Assembly (NCBI RefSeq): GCF_052324685.1
Contig: NW_027506895.1
Coordinates: forward strand, 614,596-678,595
Reading direction: 5' to 3'
Source of the DNA: Brachyhypopomus gauderio
Lineage: Eukaryota; Chordata; Actinopteri; Gymnotiformes; Hypopomidae
DNA: 64,000 nt
Part shown: positions 42,836-54,497 of the stretch, in pieces
How the letters are laid out: every line of letters starts with the position of its first letter
Numbering within the stretch: position 1 is the stretch's first letter
Translations under genes and position numbers: made by a program
Notes under the pieces: generated by a model
What the model saw: the letters and a program-made list of their open reading frames with translations, nothing else
Databases searched by the model: none
What the model was told of the DNA's origin: nothing

Positions 42836-45415
42836 CCAGGCCTGCAGACCGCGGCGTTGCCTGATGGTGGAGCCCGGCGGAAGTCTCATCGCAAGCGGTG
42901 CGAGCAAAAGTGGAAGCGTGGAAAGAGAGCTGGGATCCGCACGAGGCTAAAGGCTAGCTCTAGCTGCCCGGCTATACCATCGCTATTCCTCGCGATCATT
43001 TGCTCTCTCGACAACAAACTGGACTACATTAGACTCCAGCGAACGACCCAGCGTGAGTTCAGAGACTGCTGTGTTTTAGTCTTTGTGGAATCGGGCTGAG
43101 CAACAACATTCCAGACAGCGCCATTCAGCTAGCGGGGCTAACCGCGTTCAGAGCGGATAGGAGTGCGGCCATGTCCGGGAAGACCCGCGGTGGAGGTATG
43201 TGTGTTTACATCAACACGGAATGGTGCAACAACGCTGCGACATTCTAGACACTGCTCTCCGCTGATGGAGTTCCTGATAGTCAAATGTAGACCTTTATTT
43301 GGCACGAGAACTCTCTGCCGTGCTGATAGCCGCCGTGTACATACCACCTAGCGGTAGTGCAAATGCTAAGGAGGCACTATGCAAACTGAACAGAGCTATT
43401 AGCATTCTGCAAAACAAACATCCAGACGGACTATTCACTATCGCTGGAGATTTCAACCATGCAAATCTCAAGTCAGTCCTCCCTAAATTCCATTGCCATG
43501 AGAGGAGCGAACACACCGGATCTTGTTTATACAAACATCCCCAGGGCACGTACCGGGCGGAGCCCCGCCCCCACCTTGCATTCTTGGACCACATGTATGT
43601 GTGGCTCACCCCAGCCTACAGACCGCTCATCAGATGCTCCAGACCAGTTCAGAAGCAGGTGAGAACCTGGCCGGCAGGAGCCATCTCTGCCTTTCAAGAC
43701 TGTTTTGAGTGCACTGCATGGGACATGTTCAGGGAGGCTGCAACTGACGGCGACACAGTTAACCTGGAGGAATACACAGCATCAGTCACTGGCTACATCA
43801 GCAAGTGCATTGATGATGTTACTGTCTCCAGGACCATCACCACACATCCAAACCAGAAGCCGTGGATGACTGCTGAGGTACGTGCGCTACTAAGAACCCG
43901 CGACTCAGCTTTCAGAGCGGGTGACAAGGTGGCCTTGAGGAAAGCAAGGGCCAAACTGTCACGAGCCATCAGAGAGGCAAAGCGCGCACATGCCCAGAGA
44001 ATCCACAGCCACTTCAAAGACACTGGTGACACATGGCGCATGTGGCAGGGCATCCAGGCAATCACCAACTACAGGACAACACCACAGTCCTGTGACTGTG
44101 ATGCCTCCCTCCCTGATGCCCTGGTTCGAGGCACAAAACGACACATCGGCAAGGAAAACCATGCCCAAGCCAGACGAGCAGGTGTTGTGTCTGTCTGCAG
44201 TGGATGTGAGGAGAACTCTGCGGAGTCAACCCATGCAAAGCTGCAGGTCCAGACCACATTCCCGGCAGAGTGCTCAGGGAATGTGCAGAACAACTGACGG
44301 ATGTTCTCACGGACATCTTCAACATCTCCCTGAGCAGCTCCACTGACCCAACGTGTCTCAAGACCACCACCATCGTCCCCGTGCCAAAGAAGTCCACAGT
44401 GTCCTGCCTCAATGACTACCGTCCCGTTGCACTCACCCCCATCATCATGAAGTGCTTCGAGAGGCTAGTCATGAGGAACATCAAGACTCAGCTGCCCCCT
44501 TCACTAGACCCCCTGCAATTCGCGTATCTTCCCAACCGCTCCACGGATGATGCCATCACCACCACCCTTCATCTCTCCCTCACCCTCCTGGAGAAGAAGG
44601 ACACCTATGCCAGAATGCTGTTCATAGACTTCAGTTCAGCATTCAACACCATCGTCCCACATAAGCTCTTTGGGAAACTAAGCCTGCTGGGCTTAGACAC
44701 ACCCCTCTGTAACTGGATCCTGGACTTCCAGTCAGTCCGGATCGGGAACAGCACCTCCAGCACCATCACACTGAACACTGCCCCCCCCCCCCCCCCCCCC
44801 CCCCAGGGCTGTGGACTCATGACTGTGTAGCAAAACACAGTTCAAACCACATCATTAAGTTCGCAAATGATACAACAGTGCTGGGTCTCATCAGCAAAGG
44901 CAACAAGTCAGCATACAGAGAGGAGGTGCAACGGCTGACAGACTGGTGTAAAGACAACAACCTTCACCTGAATGTGGACAAGACCAAGGAAATTGTTGTT
45001 GACTTCAGGAGAGCACGTCACATTCACTCTCTGCTCAACATCAATGGGTCGTCTGTGGAGATCATTAAGAGCACCAAGTTCCTTGGTGTCCACTTAGCGG
45101 AGAACCTCACCTGGACCCTAAACACCAGTTCTACAGCCAAGAAACCCCAGCAGTGTCTCTACTTCCTCCGGAAGCTGAGAAAGGCCCAACTCCCTCCACC
45201 CATCCTCACCATCTTCTACAGAGGCACAATAGAGAGCATCCTGAGCAGCTGCATCACTGCCTCTACTTCCTCCGGTGTAGCAAAACACAGTTCAAACCAC
45301 ATCATTATGTTCACCGATGATACAACAGTGCTGGGTCTCATCAGTAAAGGCGACGAGTCAGCGTACAGAGAGGAGGTACAGCGGCTGACAGACTGGTGTA
45401 AAGACAACACACACT
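42836..45415 (+). mobile_element. APE-type LINE (L2/jockey-like), degenerate
   Basis: Plus-strand fragments include an endonuclease region ([49 protein letters not shown] at about 43420-43480). They continue through [15 protein letters not shown] and the reverse transcriptase: [20 protein letters not shown] (about 44380), [18 protein letters not shown] (about 44500) and [18 protein letters not shown] (about 44615). The APQGC motif is replaced by a C-run (44780-44804). The FADD site reads FAND (about 44862-44873). A block at 44827-44960 is repeated at 45277-45410. Frameshifts near 43270, 43540 and 44110 make it clearly dead. The family name is tentative. Confidence 0.85.
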
Positions 45416-45900
45416 TCACACATGGTCACGTCAACAGAGAGCCTGTGTGCTTCTGCGTCGTTCTTCATGAAGCAACAACTTTTTCTTCAATGTCAGAAAA
45501 GCTGCCTTGGAAAATGACTGAGTTTGAACTTGACACGTAGTTTAAAGAAAGTTTTCAGGAATTGGCAGTGGTTAGGATAAAAACCTCACAAGTACCAGAC
45601 CAACAAAGAACAGAATAGTTACAGACTAGGCACAGACCAGCTTCACCATCTGGCTGAATCAAATAGGACAAAATAGAAATTTCAGTTTGTAATGTAGTGT
45701 TTGGTTCAGTGTTTGGTTCATATGTTGATGCTGTCATCCAGCTGTGTCATGGCATCACTCTATTTGTGACAATGACTTGACTGGAAAGCAATGTCTCAGT
45801 GAGCCCTCATGCCTGTGGTCACCTCTGAACCCCTCCCTTTAGTTATGCTGCTATAGATTAGCCTGCCGGAGCCACATGCTAATCACTGGCACGTGAGCTA
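45416..45900. other. Flank between the LINE and the L2-like tail
   Basis: No gene or clear repeat structure recognised. Confidence 0.4.
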
Positions 45901-45929
45901 TTTACATTTAAATCAATGGTGGTTTAAAT

Positions 45930-46348
45930 TCATGTCCACTCAGTCTGTATTTCTATCTTCTTGCATGCCTCCACCCAAGACGATTGGATACAGGCACCTG
46001 CAGGCACCTGGGGGATGGTCTGGCTTGCCGGTGGATGTGCCGATGCCACGAGGGGTCGTGCTGATGCTGGCCCGCCTGAGGCCCACCGCCTGCACCGAGG
46101 GGACTGAGGCTGCTTGGAACCACCCTGCAACCACGGACTTGTGTTAACGGGCCGCCCAATGGAGGATGGGTTCCCTTTTGAGTCTTGGTCCTCCCGAGGT
46201 TTCTTTCTAATCCCCACCCTATAGGGAGTTTTTCCTCGCCACTGTTGCCTTTGGCTTGCTCATTAGGGATCTGGACCCATACGATTGTAAAGCTGCTTTG
46301 TGACGTGTGTTGTGAAAAGCGCTATATAAATAAATCTGACTTTGACTA
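45930..46348 (+). mobile_element. L2-like LINE/SINE 3' tail, forward orientation
   Basis: Typical fish 3' tail words in order: GAGGTTTCTTTCTAATCCCC, GGGAGTTTTTCCTCGCCACT, TTGTAAAGCTGCTTTGTGAC, GCGCTATATAAATAAA, ending in a short TCTGACTTTGACT microrepeat. It is the forward counterpart of the copy at 29787-30735. It abuts the start of duplication copy B exactly. Confidence 0.75.
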
Positions 46349-49300
46349 TGAGGGACTTTGCGTTTACAGAGATGGTCTATTTAATAGCAGGAGATATAGA
46401 GCTCTTGGTATTGAAAATTATTGATATACATAATTCATTTATTCAGGAATTTAAATTGCCTTCAGGTTCTTAGCTCTGGAAACACATGTAACGGTGGAGA
46501 AGTGATGGATAAAGTACAATACAGCATGTGTGTCTCCGGCATTTTATTGTTCTTAATAGATGAACAACAATCAGCCATAAAAATATTCATACTTGCATTC
46601 ATGTTGCATATTCCAAAGAACATTTCAAAACATTTACCCCCCCCCCCACGACTTTCCACCATTTATAGTCACAACATCAACTGCTGCATGTGTGTGTATA
46701 CAGATGTATAAAACAGAGCTCATCACAATTTATTGATGAAAAGCAAATGCGCTTTAATATAATATAAGGTGAAGACAAAATACAAAAACCAAGAGCAGCT
46801 TTTCTGGCACATGTATAACATTACCAGGAAGTTCTCCCAATACTGAAAAATATTGGAATGCGTCTCTTACTGCAACTGAACGAAAGCCTGCATAAGCTTC
46901 AGCTTTAAACAGAAGTTATCTGGGAAGTACTCGTGTCAAGGCTGGAAAATGCCATGGGGTATTTAGTCTTGCAGGGGCAACTACAGATTGGCATTTGGGG
47001 CAGCTGACACGATGTGCCAATGCAGACAACGGCTACAAAACGTCAGACTGAAGCACGTTACTGTAGCTGCTCAGGCAATAAATCTGAATGCACATGTTGC
47101 ACTCAACTCCATGTGACCCAGCAGGGGATTATGGGAAAGGAGAAGGTTTTGCCTCCCCCCCTTCCTGCTCACACCCTTAGTGGACCCTTCCTGCTCAAGC
47201 ACCAGCAACCAGCCCCAATCAGAGATCACAAAGTCGAACCAAACTGGTTATCAGCTTTAGCCTGAACCTGGGGTAGAGGGGATGAGTGAACGTTGTGTAG
47301 ATTCTCTGGATGAGCTCCATGTTGTTAGAGACCCTGTAGAAGGCCAGAATTCCTGCATTGTGATCCAGATATACTCCAATTTTGGAGGATGTAGGTGGTT
47401 TTAACTGACTGTCCCATTCATCAAAGGAGAACGTGGAGACTGAGATGCTCCTTAAGCCCACCTCATCCCAAAGATTCTTCCTGTAGTCATTGTCATACGA
47501 GAGCATGACTGAAACATATCCACTTCTCTCAAACTCCCAATAACAACGTCCAGACAGACCCTCACTACATACGACCTCTGCACCTGACCATGAAAAACAT
47601 GGTATTGGTATTGATGCAGTTTTGTTTCTCTCAGATATCTGAAGATTACCCAATGTATCTGGGTTAAACGTGAGCCGACAGGAATCTGAGGGGTGGAGAA
47701 ATTTAGAAAATGATAACCACATTAACAATTCCCTTTAGTGATGTCGGTTGCAGGAGCAGTGGGTGGGGGCTTGGTGAACTTGACCAACAGTTCTGTGTGA
47801 TCTCAAATCAGTATGTCAACGGAAAATGGCGCTCTATGCAAAAGTGGCTGTGCAGCAAATCACCCAGCAATTTATCACAGTTTCATTGTGTTTGTATTTG
47901 CATATGGATTAGTATTGGCAATGTATGGGAGTGATTATGTTAATGAATTCCTAGTACTCACATTTCAATAACTCTTCTCTGGTCTTTGGTTCCCATGGCA
48001 AGATACTGCGCACTATTAAATATAAAAACACACTTTGTTCAAATGTAACTAGGGAGATATTTACAACAAATATGTTGGTTATTCATCATACCCTCTGATA
48101 TTTTCACCATTTCCAGTTTGGTCAGGTCATCATTCATTCGTCTGTTCATCTCGGAGCAAATTTTCTTCACAAATTCCAAAGAAAACTTGGGCTGAGTGTC
48201 AATCCTGGATATGTCGGTAACTACAGGAAGGGCCGAGACTGAGGGGAACATCTGCACATGGATGGAGACATGAGAGGAGATCAGTTCCAGAAGGAAGAAC
48301 TTGCAGTAAGTGATCAGATAGCTGATGTTACCTGGAGGAAGTGGATGTGATCATCTGAGAGTGATAGCTTCTCCAGCTCAGCATCTCTCCTCCTCAGATC
48401 AGTGATCTCCTGCTCCACGTTCCTCACGAGTTCTTCAATGTGATTCAGTTCAGCCTTTTCCTGAGCTCTGATCATCTCTTTCACGTCAGAGCATCTTTGC
48501 TCAATAGACTGAATCAGCTCAGTGAAGAGGTTGTCGCTCTCCTCCAATGCTGCCTGCGCCGAGCACTGTTAGGAGACACAGAGAGAGGGGACACAGAGGG
48601 GGGGACACAGAAGGGGGGGGGGCACACATGGAGCATCTCACTGTCTAAAGAAAAGATCCAAATTATGTCTGGAAAAGCCACCGGCAACCTGTTGTGTTCC
48701 CTGCAGTCACCTGGAGAAACTTCATAGCCTCTCTTAACTTCTTCAACTTCTCCTCGCCCGGCTGGATTCTCTCCACAGTTTGTCTTTGCAGGTTCACCAA
48801 ACAGCCCTAGACAAAGAAATCAGATTTCAGCCTCACATTCCAGTCATAATTTAACAAAACAACTGATAGATCCTGGTGAAGAGCTTGCGTGGTTGTGGTT
48901 TTATGAATGAAGTGAGTGGGCAGAGTCCAACAGCACAGGACATTAGACATCTCATCCAATGTATAATTCACATTTGTTCAACAATAGTATATTCACTACA
49001 CCTTTGATCTGATTTAAGCTAAGCCATGTGAAGCACCATATTATCCTGTTTTGTTCTTGAGCCCATAGTTTTGAGCTCCGGTTAAATTACAAAGTTTTAT
49101 GGAATATGAAAAATTAGTAAATGGTTTTCAAAGATGTCAATGTTTTTCAAGGTCATTCATCATGGTTCCTTAGTTCTTACCTGCTTCACATTGCGTTCTA
49201 CTTCAGCTGAAGCCATCTCATGACAAATGTGCATGTCCATGCACAGAAGACACATGAGCTTCTGATCTTTACGACAGAAGACCTCCAAGAGCCTGTCATG

Positions 49301-49781
49301 AAGACCACAGATCTTCTCCTGGAGATTCATGGAGGCCTCAATCAGTTTGTGTCTCTTGTACGCAGGAGTTTCATAATGATTCTGAACATGTGCTTCACAG
49401 AAGGACAGCAGACACGCCAGGCAGGACTTGACAGCTTGGCATTTTCTCTCAGAGCAGACATCACACTCCACATCTCCAGGTATAACAGAGGAGACAACAG
49501 GAGCAACATCTTGGAGTTTTGTCTTCCTCAGTTTGTCAGTCAGTTCAGCCAGCATGGTGTTCTTGTTGAGAACAGGTCTTGGTGTGAAGCTGTGTCTGCA
49601 CTGGGGGCAGCTGTAGGATCCCTTCTGATCATCCTGATCCCAGCAGTCATTGATACATCCCAGACAGAAACTGTGTCCACAGGGAATAGCCACCGGATCC
49701 TTCAGCAAATCCAGACAGATGGGGCAGTTGAACAAATCCTGAGTTGTGAGGATAGCTTCTGCCATTTTAATTGACTAATAA

Positions 49782-49826
<45 letters not shown>

Positions 49827-50488
49827 CAGATTGTTTCATTGGCATGAATTGTCTTTAACAAGTGTTGCAAAAGCAGTTAATGAAAGTATTAACATTAAAA
49901 GTGATTAAGAAATAATGAGAATATTCTTAAATAAAATTAAAATTCAAAGTACATTCAGTATCTTCTAAACACATGTGCAGCACATCATGTCCACTAAAAG
50001 ATGGTGTGATGGTGTGAGGTGTGTGTTTGGTGTTTGAGCAGAGGAGGTGCTGCTCGTCTCTGCTCCTTCTTCTCTGGGCTTTTGGTGTTTCTTATGACGC
50101 CCCTTTATCTCCACATTTAGTCTCTACATTGTTAAGGCACGTTTGTTTCATTTCATTTATTTTCATGACTTTCATTTCTCCAGAACTGCAAAGAAATCTC
50201 TGAGCGCGTGTTGAGAGAATGTGAGACTGAGAATATGAATTCTCATGATCATGACACAGTGGAAAGTACACTGCATTTGTACTATATCTCCCTTAAATTT
50301 CACAGTTGTTTCTCTCTCCGTCACGTCAGCGACTTTCCTACACCACCAAGAAAAAAAGTTCACTCCGACGTGGTAGTTTGGCTATGGCCGTATGGGACCC
50401 TTTCTCACAAACTACAGAGAAGAATACGCGACCTTACCTTCAGGAGACGTTACAAATGTCCGTGTGTTTTTATTTTCGTGCAGGTGTA
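46349..50488. repeat. Segmental duplication, copy B (finTRIM plus polr3d 3'UTR piece)
   Basis: Second copy of 35080-38612, in the same orientation, 11.3 kb downstream. It starts inside polr3d 3'UTR-derived sequence right after the L2-like tail and carries the polr3d poly(A) neighbourhood without polr3d exons. This shows that copy A, next to the real gene, is the source location. An insert of about 465 bp (46639-47100) and a longer GA run (49784-49822) distinguish it. Confidence 0.92.
47219..49765 (-). CDS. finTRIM (FTR) family TRIM protein, copy B, open
   Basis: Predicted RING-type E3 ubiquitin ligase with a B30.2 recognition domain. Minus-strand exons are 49765-49181, 48806-48711, 48565-48332, 48251-48092, 48012-47962 and 47685-47219. 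They join in phase to 1593 nt, or 530 aa. RING: CPICLDLLKDPVAIPCGHSF to CPQC. B-boxes: CDVCSERKCQAVKSC to HKL, and CRKDQKLMCLLCMDMHICH. Coiled coil: exon 3 (SDNLFTELIQSIEQRCSDV, AELEKLSLSDDHIHFLQ). Exon 5 encodes ILPWEPKTREELLK, the usual linker. PRY-SPRY: YSCRLTFNPDT, GRCYWEFERSGYVSVMLSYD, IGVYLDHNAGILAFYRV, FTHPLYPRFRLK. The six-exon layout (RING/B-box exon, 96-nt exon, long coiled-coil exon, short linker exon, single B30.2 exon) is typical of finTRIMs. finTRIMs are interferon-linked in some fish; that role is inferred from the family only. Confidence 0.9.
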
Positions 50489-51120
50489 CGATGGCCCTGC
50501 TATGGGGCCCTTGACTTCCATAGAAGTCTAATGTTTCTGAATTTGTATTGTTTCAAAATTATTATGTTCGATTTCTCTTAAGCGCAGAGACACAAATTAA
50601 TTTAGCAATTTTGCAATTATTTAAATTTAAGACAAGCAATTTGTCTGATGAATGCTATCTTTGGCACCAATTAAATTTAGTGAATTTGGCCAAGGGTGTG
50701 ATTTCACTTATGTGAAAACAACAAGCCATTTGACTAGTTTCATGTTTCCCCTTTAATAAACAACAGTAAAGAGACCAGTGGTCACTCTAGTTCTGAAGGA
50801 ATGCATGAAAGGAAAAGTGCCTTTTCATACAACAGAACTGCAAGCTAATTTTACTGAGTAGCACAATTTTGGTTTGGTGACAGATGATGAAACAGCAAGT
50901 GGTTTTGTTGTAGTAGCTGTGGCTGCGTATGCCTGTAAACCTGATATTTAGTTTGAGGATTATTTATTGGAAAACACATTTTATTCAGCTTCTTATTCAA
51001 TGACCATTCAATGACAGTTTGACATGACTTGACATGCTTCAAGGCAGTGTGAAGGGGTCTTGACAATAATGAAACTTGATTTAATATCATTAACACGGCA
51101 TTTTTAATATACTCAAAACC
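50489..51120. other. Region after duplication copy B
   Basis: AT-rich, no recognised gene or repeat. A minus-strand open frame at 50851-51096 has no known motif. Confidence 0.4.
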
Positions 51121-51178
51121 TTTCCCCTGTCTCCCTCTCCATGCCCCCCCCCTCTGGGGGGGGGGGGGGGGGTCTGAG

Positions 51179-51614
51179 CCAATCAGGTGTTGTGAGAACT
51201 TCCAAGTGAATATGCAAGATCTATATAAAACCCCCTGCCAGTATCAAAACTTCTCACATTCAGACAGTTCAGCTTGTGAACTTGCTCTGTGCTTTTACTA
51301 TAACGTTTACCTTGCTATTACCAGATCAGTAACCAACAGCCTTTTTAAAGGCTCATTGACCTTTATACTACATTATATTATTTTATAATATATATATAAA
51401 TATTTTTATATTATATTATACTATACTATATTGCATATATTCTATTACATTCTTTTCATAGTCTTTTCAAAGGCTTATATATTATATTATATTATATTAT
51501 ATTACATGATATAATATTACATTACTATACTATATTAAACTTTGAAAGGTTCACAGCCTTTTTCAAGGCTAGTGTAACGTTGTTAACTAGCAACTCACAG
51601 CTTTTTTAAAAGCT
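51179..51614 (+). promoter_or_regulatory. Histone-like promoter followed by four 16-nt stem-loops
   Basis: A CCAAT box (51179-51183), an octamer-like ATGCAAGAT (51212-51220) and a TATA box CTATATAAAA (51221-51230) have the spacing seen in core histone (H2B-type) promoters. Downstream are four hairpins with 6-bp stems and 4-nt loops: AGCCTTTTTAAAGGCT (51338), AGTCTTTTCAAAGGCT (51460; one G-T pair), AGCCTTTTTCAAGGCT (51555) and AGCTTTTTTAAAAGCT (51599). Size and loop sequence match replication-dependent histone 3' stem-loops. No histone coding sequence lies between. It could be a decayed histone unit, a non-coding RNA or part of a transposon. Confidence 0.4.
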
Positions 51615-51772
51615 TATTGTTATTTGCATATTACAGTATTGATAATAGTAGAAGTGTAAGTTTTATAATAGTGCATACATACAATACATTTACAATGACA
51701 ACAATTTATAGCTAAATAAATAGTTATAGGTCAGCCTTTTTTATTACATATTGTAACTGGTTCTACAATTTT

Positions 51773-52009
51773 GTGATTGTAGCATTATATAATCGCTCCA
51801 GAGGCACAGCAACAATTGATTCTGATATTGTCAAACAAATTGACACAGAAAGACAATACTGGCGGGAAGTTTTGAAAAGAGTTGTTGCAGTCATCCAGTT
51901 TTTGGGGGAGAGGGGACTTGCTTTCAGGGGAGATGATGAGCTATTAGGATCAGCCCACAATGGTAATTTTTTGGGCATCATAGTAGGGGTGACCTGCAAT
52001 AGTCGCTGA
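51773..52009 (+). pseudogene. hAT-type (DUF4371/ZMYM1-like) transposase fragment
   Basis: An open frame of 78 codons contains IDTERQYWREVLKRVVAVIQ, then FLGERGLAFRGDDELLGSAH and NGNFLGI. This is the characteristic start of the DUF4371 region in hAT-derived ZMYM1-like proteins. The rest of the transposase is missing. Confidence 0.65.
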
Positions 52010-52048
52010 TTCGACTATAGTGAGTATATGACTATAGTTCATAGTATA

Positions 52049-52389
52049 TGTAACGCGTTGTGGAGGAGACAGACACAACGACGTTCACGGTGAAACATAA
52101 ACTTTAATTACAAAAACACGGAAAGCCCAGCACAAACGGTGCAAGCACGCAACTGCGGAGGCTTACACAGGGATGAACTTTAGACAAAGACGAGCACAAG
52201 ACACTGCGCGAACGCACATTAAATAGGTGATTAACACAGACCCTCGTGATCTCGAGACAAGGCACAGGTGATACTACGAACACGCTCACGGACAACCCAC
52301 ACCCACGGAAGTACTAATATGGACATAACAGCACGCAGACAACGTAGCGGCACGCCCACAGGGAAGGGTCCGGGACTGTCACCGTAACA
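52049..52389. mobile_element. Probable solo LTR (341 bp)
   Basis: Begins TGTAACG and ends CGTAACA (TG...CA with a short inverted TGTWAC). It is flanked by the 5-bp direct repeat GTATA (52044-52048 and 52390-52394). No internal retroelement region adjoins it, so a solo LTR left by recombination is the simplest reading. Confidence 0.65.
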
Positions 52390-52560
52390 GTATATGAACG
52401 TCATAGTCAAATGTACCTTTCTAACTGCATGCGGGTGCCCAAGGATGCTGCTAAGCATTAGTTGTTACATGAAATGTCTTTGTTTTCGTTATATATAGAC
52501 TTTTGTCAAATAAAATCATCCTAATGTCTGTTAATAACAGACATTAGGAATGTTTGCGCA

Positions 52561-52884
52561 GGCCGGCATGGTGGTGTGGTGGTTAGCACTGTCGCCTCAC
52601 AGCAAGGCAGTCTGGGTTCGATTCTCGGTCTGGGCTGCTCTGTGTGGAGTTTGCATGTTCTCCCTGTGCCTGCGTGGACTTCCTCCGGGCACTCCGGTTT
52701 CCTCCCACAATCCATTGATTGATCATGCTAAATTGCCCGTAGGTGTGAGTGCGTGCTTGTGTGTTGGCCATGTGGTAGACTGGCGACCTGCCCATGGTGT
52801 ACCCTGCCTTTGCCCGCAGATGCGGGGATTGGCTCCCGACTAGCGGGATTAAGCGGTTCAGATAATGGATGGATGGATGGATGG
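52561..52884 (+). mobile_element. tRNA-headed SINE with (GGAT)n tail and 11-bp target duplication
   Basis: The head has polymerase III A-box-like TGGTGGTTAGCAC and B-box GGTTCGATTCT. The body has GTGTGGAGTTTGCATGTTCT, CTCCGGTTTCCTCCCACA and GACTGGCGACCTG, common in fish SINE/L2 pairs. The tail is ATGGATGGATGG. The direct repeat ATGTTTGCGCA flanks both ends (52550-52560 and 52885-52895), proving target-primed insertion. Confidence 0.9.
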
Positions 52885-53363
52885 ATGTTTGCGCATTAAC
52901 AACAGGCATCTTCCTTACTACACATTAATAAATCACACCCTGCAGTTGCACAATCCAAACGAGCGGAGCTGAACACGGTACAGAATACGCGCAGCATCTG
53001 CCGAGATGGCTACTAAAAAACTTCAAAAGTATTTTGCAACTCTTTGCCCAGGGGCCCAGACTATCCTTAATCCGTTATTGTGTAGATGTATGACTAGGTG
53101 TAGAACGTGTAGATCTATGACTAGGTGTAGATGTATGACTAGGTGGAGAAGGTGTAGATGTATGACTAGGTGTAGAAGATGTAGATCTATGACTAGGTGT
53201 AGAAGGTGTAGATGTATGACTAGGTGTAGAAGGTGTAGATGTATGACTAGGTGTAGAATGTGTAGGTGTAGAATGTGTAGACGTATGACTAGGTGTAGAA
53301 GGTGTAGATGTATGACTAGGTGTAGATGGTGTAGATGTATGACTAGGTGTAGAAGGTGTAGAT

Positions 53364-54051
53364 CAGGGGTCTCCAACCTTTTTGAAACTGGGAGCTACTT
53401 TTCGGATACCAATTATTGCACCAGATTAGATCAATTTAACGAAAGTTGTTGAGCGGGGGGGGTGGCGAACGAAAGTTGCGTGTGTGAGTGTCAGTTGCTA
53501 AGCGGGAAGACCGCTAGCAACCGCGGACAATCTATAATAGTAGCAAAAACATAAACGATGCAGCGCTTTGGTGCATGGCACTATAGTGAGCTATTTTTAA
53601 AACAAGCCCGCGGGCGACTCATGACGTGGGTGACCCCTGGTTTATTCAATATTGACGGCAGCCTAACTTTTTGATTGACAGCTAATTGAGCAATAGAACA
53701 CGAGAGGGAGTGTGTTATCGTGAATATATATATGCCGTTACTTGACAACACGTCCGCGGAGTGATACAGAGAATGAGAATACCGTGCTGTTATCACACAT
53801 ATCTGCAGGGTTAGAACACTCCTCAACCAGTCGGATTGTGAACTAACTGTTGTATAATTGGCGAATAATCATTTAGTGTTAGAAGGGGAGGGATAACTGT
53901 GAATTTTGATTAGACATAAATTTAAGTAGATTTCTCGATGGGACCAATTAGGTTTACAAATTTATATGTAATTCATTGGCCCTTTGGCGAGCTACTCGGA
54001 AAGGGGTGGCGAGCTACTGGTAGCTCGCGAGCGACGTGTTGGAGACCCCTG
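53364..54051. mobile_element. hAT element copy 1 inside the 27-bp array
   Basis: Inverted ends CAGGGGTCTCCAAC and GTTGGAGACCCCTG, flanked by GTGTAGAT on both sides (53356-53363 and 54052-54059), an 8-bp duplication taken from the repeat unit itself. 688 bp, no intact transposase. Confidence 0.9.
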
Positions 54052-54497
54052 GTGTAGATGTATGACTAGGTGTAGAAGGTGTAGATGACTGACTAGGTGT
54101 AGAAGATGTAGATGTATGACTAGGTGTAGAAGGTGTAGATGTATGACTAGGTGTAGAAGATGTAGATGTATGACTAGGTGTAGAAGGTGTAGATGTATGA
54201 CTAGGTGTAGAAGGTGTAGATGTATGACTAGATGTAGATGTATGACTAGTTGTAGAAGGTGTAGATGTATGACTAGGTGGAGAAGGTGTAGATGTATGAC
54301 TAGGTGTAGAAGATGTAGATCTATGACTAGGTGTAGAAGATGTAGATGTATGACTAGGTGTAGAAGGTGTAGATGTATGACTAGGTGTAGAATGTGTAGG
54401 TGTAGAATGTGTAGATGTATGACTAGGTGTAGAAGGTGTAGATGTATGACTAGGTGTAGATGGTGTAGATGTATGACTAGGTGTAGAAGGTGTAGAT

